Of a stretch of DNA of 27,305 nt, positions 23,215 through 27,305 are shown in pieces. The stretch is from Burkholderiaceae bacterium (GTDB taxonomy: Bacteria; Pseudomonadota; Gammaproteobacteria; Burkholderiales; Burkholderiaceae). Position numbers and translations under genes: made by a program. The DNA lies in contig CANCQD010000022.1 in the NCBI GenBank assembly GCA_947380285.1, positions 1 to 27,305 of the forward strand, written 5' to 3'. The notes below the pieces were generated by a model, which worked only from the letters and a program-made list of their open reading frames with translations, made no database searches and was not told where the DNA came from. Positions within the stretch are counted from its first letter, which is position 1; each line of letters begins with the position of its first letter.

Positions 23215-24323
23215 TGCTTAAGCTAAAGATTGCTCAAACCCTCCCCAACCCTCTGCAAATTAGTCTTGAATGTGCGGCAGGAGAACTACACGCGCTGGTT
23301 GGCCCATCTGGGAGCGGCAAAACAAGCACACTTCGAGCTATTGCAGGCCTAAGCCAAGCCAAGACTGGCCGAATTATATGTGGCAATGAGGTTTGGTTTG
23401 AAGCCAATGAACTAAATGGCATAAGCAAGAATCTAACCCCTGCACGGCGCTCTTGTGGTTTTTTATTTCAACAATACGCCCTATTTCCGCATCTTACGGC
23501 AGCCGAGAATGTCAGCATTCCATTACAAAATTCTGAGCCCAATTCAAGAAAAAGAATATGGATAGCTAAGGAATGGTTGGTTAAGATGGGTATTGCCGAT
23601 CTTGCAGATCGAATGCCAGATCAACTTTCCGGCGGTCAACAGCAACGCGTTGCATTGGCTCGTGCCTTAGCGAGACAGCCCAAAATTTTATTACTCGATG
23701 AACCCTTTTCCGCAATCGATGCTCCAACACGTAAAAGTCTGTACAAAACCCTTGCCGACTTACGCAAAGATTTGAATATCCCCATCGTATTGGTCACGCA
23801 CGATTTACGTGAAGCAGATTTACTGGCTGACAGGATCACAGTGATCGATGAAGGGGTTAGCCTCCAAACAGCCGTCCCCCAGACACTTTTCCAAAGACCA
23901 AGAAACTCTCGTGTAGCAGAGCTAGTTGGAATTAGTAATATGTTTCAAGGAAGATTTAATGCAGGCAAGCTTACTTGGGATGGATGTGAACGAAGCTTTG
24001 ATGTTGCTGATAAAGGAAAAATTCCGCCGGATGCCCAAGTGGCATGGGTTATTCCTCAGAGTGGCTTGAGCGTACATGACATATCCTCATCAATAAGTGT
24101 GCCTGCATCCATTGAAAAAATGAGCAGCCTTGGACAGATCGCAGTTATACAGTTGCGAGTAGAAAACAGTGAGCACCGGATTGAATGGGAAGCCTCTACA
24201 GCTGAAATTAAGAGATTAAATATGGCGGTTGGCAGTAGGATGCATGTTGAATTAGATGGAAAACAAATTCACATCATGCCTTTACGTCCCATTAATGATC
24301 CACGAAGATTTATAGAGCATTAA
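23214..24323 (+). CDS. modC: Molybdate ABC transporter ATP-binding protein
   Basis: A 369-residue ABC ATPase with Walker A GPSGSGKT (30-37), Q-loop near FQQYALFPHLT, signature LSGGQQQR (138-145), Walker B LLLDEP (159-164) and H-loop His196 (VTHDLREADLL). The C-terminal ~120 residues form a regulatory TOBE-type domain, as in ModC proteins that bind oxyanion. The start codon overlaps the modB stop by one base (TAATG). Sulfate (CysA-like) transport is the main alternative, but the partner ModB-type permease and gene length favour molybdate. A separate binding protein is needed from elsewhere in the genome. Confidence 0.88.
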   Translation: MLKLKIAQTLPNPLQISLECAAGELHALVGPSGSGKTSTLRAIAGLSQAKTGRIICGNEVWFEANELNGISKNLTPARRSCGFLFQQYALFPHLTAAENVSIPLQNSEPNSRKRIWIAKEWLVKMGIADLADRMPDQLSGGQQQRVALARALARQPKILLLDEPFSAIDAPTRKSLYKTLADLRKDLNIPIVLVTHDLREADLLADRITVIDEGVSLQTAVPQTLFQRPRNSRVAELVGISNMFQGRFNAGKLTWDGCERSFDVADKGKIPPDAQVAWVIPQSGLSVHDISSSISVPASIEKMSSLGQIAVIQLRVENSEHRIEWEASTAEIKRLNMAVGSRMHVELDGKQIHIMPLRPINDPRRFIEH

Positions 24324-24460
24324 ATTCCAGATACTGCAATTCTTCTAGGGCAATCTACTTTTACATAACCTTCTCATTGTTGGGGCTGATCCTGAATACA
24401 CGATGAGAATAAATTATGCGTGCCAATACCCTGCATAGCAGGCGAGAAAAAAACTTCACA

Positions 24461-24493
24461 AAAAATTAAAAAGCGGCCCTTTTATGGGCCGCT
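24461..24493 (-). terminator. Terminator of the DUF2892 gene
   Basis: An 8-bp GC-rich stem AGCGGCCC / GGGCCGCT (24472-24493, loop TTTTAT), followed on the minus strand by TTTTTAATTTTTT. It lies 18 bases after the stop at 24511. modC, converging from the left, has no T-run in its own direction here. Confidence 0.88.
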
Positions 24494-24510
24494 AATTACC
24501 ATCTTTTAAA

Positions 24511-24726
24511 CTACTTACAGCCACCGCCGCCATCACAAGAACCGGTGCCACGAGTATTAATTCCCAGCAATGGATACGCTGGACAAAATCTAAACAATCC
24601 GGTAGCCAAAGGAACAATTCCAATCCATCCCCATATGCCCACCGTTCCAGTAAGGGCAAGTCCGATTAGAACCAAACCTACAACCATGCGTAGCATACGA
24701 TCAATACCGCCAACATTACATTTCAT
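24511..24726 (-). CDS. DUF2892 inner-membrane protein (YgaP membrane-domain type)
   Basis: A 71-residue protein: MKCNVGGIDRMLRMVVGLVL leads into two hydrophobic segments, and the tail is Cys/Gly-rich (GTGSCDGGGGCK). The DUF2892 family is often fused to, or encoded beside, a rhodanese (as in YgaP) and is found with sulfur-stress genes. The ATG at 24726 has AAAGGGGG six bases before it, better than an ATG at 24750 that overlaps the end of the upstream pseudogene. The gene that once preceded it on the same strand was an ArsR repressor, now decayed, so this looks like the surviving member of a repressor-membrane protein operon. Confidence 0.82.
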   Translation of the reverse strand: MKCNVGGIDRMLRMVVGLVLIGLALTGTVGIWGWIGIVPLATGLFRFCPAYPLLGINTRGTGSCDGGGGCK

Positions 24727-24742
24727 ATAAAACCCCCTTTGG

Positions 24743-25067
24743 TTATTCACTACAGTAATTCTGATTTAACATCCTCATAACAGGGAGGACAGCATAACTG
24801 GATAGCGAGTAATAAAATTACCTCTCTCTCCTAGTCTTTACTAAATCCTCATTGCGTAACACGGCTAATTGCTGCGATCAGGTAGGCTAATGAATAGCTA
24901 AGAGTATCCTTCCAATTCACCCACACATTTCTCTCCCCGTCCAATTTGACACGACAACATCATTCGACCTCGGCTAGAGAGAGCCTTCATTATTTGGCAG
25001 ACATCATCTGTAGACGCCTGCACTCTTTTTAAGTTTATGTTGAGATTAGCAGTACCGTTAACCACAT
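24743..25067 (-). pseudogene. Decayed BigR/SqrR-type ArsR repressor gene
   Basis: Reading the minus strand, frame from about 25065 gives NLNINLKRVQASTDDVCQIM, then KALSSRGRMMLSCQIGRGEK and CVGELE, clearly homologous to the N-terminal half of the intact repressor at 22119. A stop (TAG) follows at 24900-24898. The rest continues in another frame: SQQLAVLRNEDLVKTRRE, then FYYSLSSYAVLPVMRMLNQN and YCSE before TAA at 24745-24743. Lesions are one frameshift around 24895-24910, a TAG before the Pro-Thr of the recognition helix (probably a former CAG Gln), a TGA in place of the next Leu, and a short deletion with TAA in the wing where GKQI should be. Both sensor-type cysteines are still readable. Confidence 0.85.
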
Positions 25068-25160
25068 TTCAAAATTAGTGCAACACGAACCAATAGAGGA
25101 CCTTAATAACGATGCAATTTACAGCCTATTTGATCTATAGTCCACCAAATAAGCCATCCT

Positions 25161-25184
25161 AATGACAATTATTATTTTGTCATT
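25161..25184. promoter_or_regulatory. Inverted repeat upstream of the ArsR pseudogene
   Basis: Perfect 8-base arms AATGACAA and TTGTCATT with an 8-base AT spacer, about 94 bases before the pseudogene start and just downstream of the predicted minus-strand start point near 25200. It may be the old operator of the lost repressor. Confidence 0.35.
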
Positions 25185-25206
25185 TTTTAATAATATATTT
25201 AATTGT

Positions 25207-25236
25207 ATTTTATTGACCGCGCTTATGGTAAGTCAA
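25207..25236 (-). promoter_or_regulatory. Candidate sigma-70 promoter reading into the ArsR pseudogene and DUF2892
   Basis: TTGACT (25236-25231), an 18-base spacer and TAAAAT (25212-25207) on the minus strand. Start would be near 25200. The FNR-type box at 25265 is then centred about 71 bp upstream, one of the helical-phase positions used by class I activators, and the second box about 96 bp upstream. Confidence 0.5.
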
Positions 25237-25264
25237 GATTTCGGAGTGAATACACATCAATTGA

Positions 25265-25278
25265 TTGATCCATATCAA
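25265..25278. promoter_or_regulatory. FNR-type box, left member of a double site (TTGATCCATATCAA)
   Basis: Exact TTGAT-N4-ATCAA match. With the box at 25290 it is part of a larger perfect inverted repeat whose 16-base arms (25266-25281 and 25287-25302) are separated by CCAAT. The two box centres are 25 bp apart. Confidence 0.75.
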
Positions 25279-25289
25279 ATCCCAATGAT

Positions 25290-25303
25290 TTGATATGGAT
25301 CAT
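25290..25303. promoter_or_regulatory. FNR-type box, right member of the double site (TTGATATGGATCAT)
   Basis: One mismatch (last base) from TTGAT-N4-ATCAA. Forms the mirror arm of the box at 25265. It could serve the leftward promoter at 25236 or a rightward transcript ending at 25407. Confidence 0.65.
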
Positions 25304-25383
25304 GCTTACAAAATAAAGACTTACACCGGGGTGAATTCAACAATGCAATAAAAATAATTGCAACTTTATTAAGTGCAATATGG

Positions 25384-25407
25384 AAAAGGGAGCCTAGGCT
25401 CCCTTTT
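25384..25407 (-). terminator. Terminator of the secreted rhodanese gene
   Basis: A perfect palindrome with 11-base arms (AAAAGGGAGCC / GGCTCCCTTTT) around TA, 27 bases after the stop at 25434. The T-run is short (TTTT) in both directions, so it could also end a rightward transcript from the 25265-25303 region. Confidence 0.85.
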
Positions 25408-25433
25408 ATTAAATAATAAGGTGAGCAAAAGTT

Positions 25434-26018
25434 TTAAAGCTCACCCTTTATAGTAGTCAATCCAAGCGCATCCCAGTCAAGCATGCCACCACGATAGTAA
25501 TAGATTTTCGTAGCAGGGAAACCATCACGAGTCATGGCAGCCATCGCCATTGGACTTTGCGGACAAACAGGACCATTGCAAAAAGCATAGACTTTCTTCG
25601 CCTTTGAGCAATCCCATTTAGTTGATCCGGCAGCAGGCTTTTTGCAACCCAACTCATCCATGCGCATTGCCACTTCAGTATATGGAATGCCAATAGAGCC
25701 GGGGATTGTTCCTTTAACGCGATCATCAACTACGCGCATATCGACTACCACTGAATCTTTATCGTTTAATGCATTTAATACATCGATTTCATCAACGGGA
25801 ACCACGCCTTTAATAGGAATTAATGGTTGCAACCACCCTTTATTTTTGGCGCAAGGCGTCATCACACGGGTAATTTCAATTGACCCTTTGGATGTTTTGA
25901 CCACAAAATTAGTGGATTTATCAATAATTTGCAGCAATTCAGGGCTGGCTGATACGCCAGATTGCGCTGCTGAAATGCCTGAAAACAATATCAGACCAAG
26001 AGAAAGAAACTTTTTCAT
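25434..26018 (-). CDS. Secreted single-domain rhodanese-like protein
   Basis: A 194-residue protein with a signal peptide (residues 1-18, cleavage after ISAA), a ~55-residue N-terminal segment with Cys56, and a rhodanese domain (VVVDMRVVDDRVKGTIPGSIGIP) with active Cys147 in AFCNGPVCPQSPMA. The loop is longer than usual and has a second cysteine (Cys152), which together with Cys125 and Cys137 in an insertion could form disulfides. The loop resembles those of periplasmic rhodaneses in other sulfur and arsenic clusters. AGAGGG precedes the ATG by four bases. It is divergent from the HiPIP gene across a 181-base gap and has its own terminator. Confidence 0.85.
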   Translation of the reverse strand: MKKFLSLGLILFSGISAAQSGVSASPELLQIIDKSTNFVVKTSKGSIEITRVMTPCAKNKGWLQPLIPIKGVVPVDEIDVLNALNDKDSVVVDMRVVDDRVKGTIPGSIGIPYTEVAMRMDELGCKKPAAGSTKWDCSKAKKVYAFCNGPVCPQSPMAMAAMTRDGFPATKIYYYRGGMLDWDALGLTTIKGEL

Positions 26019-26199
26019 AAAACCCTCTTTGTATTATTTTTTAATTGGAATGCCGTTTTAAATGCTTTTATGCATATTGTGTGCCCAATCATGACTAAAC
26101 TTAATACTGAGAAACCCCTATTGATAGTAGTGTCATCCTCTTTAACATGCCATATAGTTAGTTTTTTTACCCTCTTATTTATCTAAAACTGGAGTTCAT

Positions 26200-26508
26200 A
26201 TGAAAAATAGTCGTCGTCAATTTATGATTTTGTCAGCTGCTGGTGCTTGTACATTAGTTTTGAACAATAAAGTTCAAGCTCAAGCTATGGTTGCTGAAAC
26301 CGATCCACAGGCTGCTGCATTAGGTTACAAAGCAAACGCAGCTACAGTTGATAAAGCCAAGTATGCAAAATACGCTGCTGGCCAAGAGTGCGATAACTGT
26401 GCATTGTTTCAAGGTAAGGTTGGCGCTGCTGCTGGTGGTTGTTCATTGTTTGCAGGAAAGCAAGTTGCCGGTAAGGGCTGGTGCTCTGCTTACGCTAAGA
26501 AAGCTTAA
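26200..26508 (+). CDS. High-potential iron-sulfur protein (HiPIP)
   Basis: A 102-residue periplasmic electron carrier. A Tat signal (NSRRQFMILSAAGACTLVL, residues 3-21) is followed by the HiPIP core with four [4Fe-4S] cysteines at 64, 67, 81 and 95 (CDNC, GGCSLF, GWCSAY), spaced as in the family. Tat export of a folded cluster is expected. It could carry electrons from sulfur oxidation to a terminal oxidase, as HiPIPs do in some sulfur and iron oxidisers; the partner is not shown here. TGGAG lies five bases before the ATG. It is followed by a strong terminator shared with the convergent Crp/Fnr gene. Confidence 0.93.
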   Translation: MKNSRRQFMILSAAGACTLVLNNKVQAQAMVAETDPQAAALGYKANAATVDKAKYAKYAAGQECDNCALFQGKVGAAAGGCSLFAGKQVAGKGWCSAYAKKA

Positions 26509-26544
26509 TTCCGATTCTGAAATAATTCTTAGCTGAGCAAATAA

Positions 26545-26578
26545 AAATGCCGCTTATTTTATGAATAGGCGGCATTTT
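26545..26578 (+). terminator. Terminator of the HiPIP gene (bidirectional shape)
   Basis: A long stem ATGCCGCTTATT / AATAGGCGGCAT (one G-U pair, loop TTATG), followed by TTTTTT. It sits between the converging HiPIP and Crp/Fnr genes and has a run of A on the left, so it can stop both. Confidence 0.9.
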
Positions 26579-26592
26579 TTTGCAATTAGTCT

Positions 26593-27305
26593 TTATGAAC
26601 CTACCTGCGAAAACTTTCGTAGATTCTCCATGCTAGGTATCTGAATACTCAATCTGCTAATATTTGAGATTAAGCCCTGCTCTGCCATTGAAGCAAGTGC
26701 CCTGCTGATAGTCTCAAATTTCACATCCATCATTAAGCCCATGTCCTCTCGTTTGAAAAGTGGCGAGACCGCCATATCACCAGAGATCTTAGCAACACGC
26801 AAGAAAAATCTCGCTAAGCGCACCTCAATTCTCCCGGTATTAATTTCAGAAAACCAAGACTCTGATTGAGCCAAGGCCTCACCCCATTTCTTCACAATCT
26901 GCCTATGCAAGCGTGGTGACTCTTCTCCCAAACTGGAAATAATGGCTTTTGGTATGCGGCATAAATGGATATTTGATAAAGCAGTGGCTGAATGAGCATA
27001 AATCTTGCCCAACAAAGCCTCCATCCCGAATAAATCACCCGGCATTACTAATCGGACTATTCTAGTTGAGCCATCGGAATTGATATGCAATAACTTGATA
27101 TAACCTTCGCGCAAGGTAAACAAATGCTCGGCAGGGTCACCTTGTGTGTAAATGCCTGAATTTGCTTCGAAACGTAAATCATCAATTGGTGAATGAATTT
27201 TAGAAAAATCTTCTTCATTCAACTCAGCAAATAAAGCCGAACTTCTAATAGAACATGCATTGCAATCACTATTACCCTGCCAGGCGCTTTTAATTTCTAT
27301 GGTCT
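26593..27305 (-). CDS. Crp/Fnr-family transcription regulator (5' end outside window)
   Basis: The frame stays open to the window edge, so the TTG at 27222 is not the true start. Visible parts: an N-terminal DCNACSIRSSALFAEL with Cys-x2-Cys (codons at 27262-27264 and 27253-27255), a cyclic-nucleotide-type beta-barrel (GIYTQGDPAEHLFTLREG, PGDLFGMEALLG), the long dimer helix, and a winged-helix DNA-binding domain with KFETISRALASMAEQGLI. A further Cys (SNIHLCRIPKAII, 26959-26961) matches the place of Cys122 in E. coli FNR. The recognition helix keeps Glu-Thr-Ile-Ser-Arg, the FNR arrangement for TTGAT half-sites, of which there are several in this window. Confidence 0.88.
   Translation of the reverse strand, partial: TIEIKSAWQGNSDCNACSIRSSALFAELNEEDFSKIHSPIDDLRFEANSGIYTQGDPAEHLFTLREGYIKLLHINSDGSTRIVRLVMPGDLFGMEALLGKIYAHSATALSNIHLCRIPKAIISSLGEESPRLHRQIVKKWGEALAQSESWFSEINTGRIEVRLARFFLRVAKISGDMAVSPLFKREDMGLMMDVKFETISRALASMAEQGLISNISRLSIQIPSMENLRKFSQVGS

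Noticed and set aside
24371..24409. Inverted repeat TTCTCATTG / CGATGAGAA in the gap after modC
   Set aside because: The loop is over 20 bases, there is no T-run and no nearby start codon; I see no function and the match could be chance.
1..27305. CRISPR arrays, tRNA or rRNA genes, insertion sequences, phage genes
   Set aside because: No direct-repeat array, cloverleaf, transposase or integrase sequence was seen in any frame or gap.

Overview
The window looks like part of the chromosome of a low-GC betaproteobacterium of the Burkholderiales, and the gene families and base composition fit Polynucleobacter or a close freshwater relative. That placement is inference from the protein sequences, since no marker gene is present. 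Almost the whole window is a sulfur-oxidation island. The core is one long leftward gene series, in transcription order: a Cys-repeat secreted peptide, a DUF6969-like protein, soxR, soxC, soxD, soxY, soxZ, soxA, soxX, soxB, a periplasmic DsrE-like protein, a SoxH-like metallohydrolase, a small cytochrome c, a full-length YeeE/YedE transporter, a PmpA/PmpB-type half-transporter pair, a DUF442 sulfurtransferase, a hotdog thioesterase and selU. soxCD is present, so thiosulfate should be oxidised fully to sulfate on the SoxYZ carrier. No soxV, soxW, sqr or fccAB gene is visible.

Layout: 1-1116 is the 3' part of gcdH, which ends the unrelated left flank. 1180-2897 holds small stress and sulfur genes (DUF3149, OsmC, rhodanese, trxC). 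2906-7203 holds selU, the thioesterase, DUF442, sulfur transporters and a cytochrome. 7264-15756 is the sox core. 15833-16712 is the DUF6969/Cys-repeat pair. 16996-18282 is a FadL-type porin. 18376-21584 holds a periplasmic double rhodanese, a second YeeE/YedE pair and an unrecognised secreted protein. 21779-22442 is an ArsR (BigR/SqrR-type) repressor with a rhodanese. 22561-24323 is modBC. 24511-26018 holds a DUF2892 membrane protein, an ArsR pseudogene, an unusual double FNR-type box and a secreted rhodanese. 26200-26508 is a HiPIP. A Crp/Fnr regulator runs off the right edge.

The genes form one process. SoxAX loads thiosulfate onto SoxY-Cys148, SoxB and SoxCD strip it to sulfate, and electrons leave through c-type cytochromes and possibly the HiPIP. 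The YeeE/YedE proteins and six rhodanese/DUF442-type domains would move sulfur compounds and sulfane sulfur between periplasm and cytoplasm. modBC fits the molybdenum demand of SoxC.

The least expected signals are regulatory. There are perfect TTGAT-N4-ATCAA boxes at 1364, 2323 and 25265, plus a near-perfect one at 25290 that pairs with the third as a 16-bp perfect inverted repeat. A Crp/Fnr gene in the same window keeps the ETISR recognition-helix sequence. A decayed second BigR/SqrR-type repressor lies at 24743-25067, AT-only palindromes lie on likely promoters, and a terminator-like hairpin sits between soxX and soxB.
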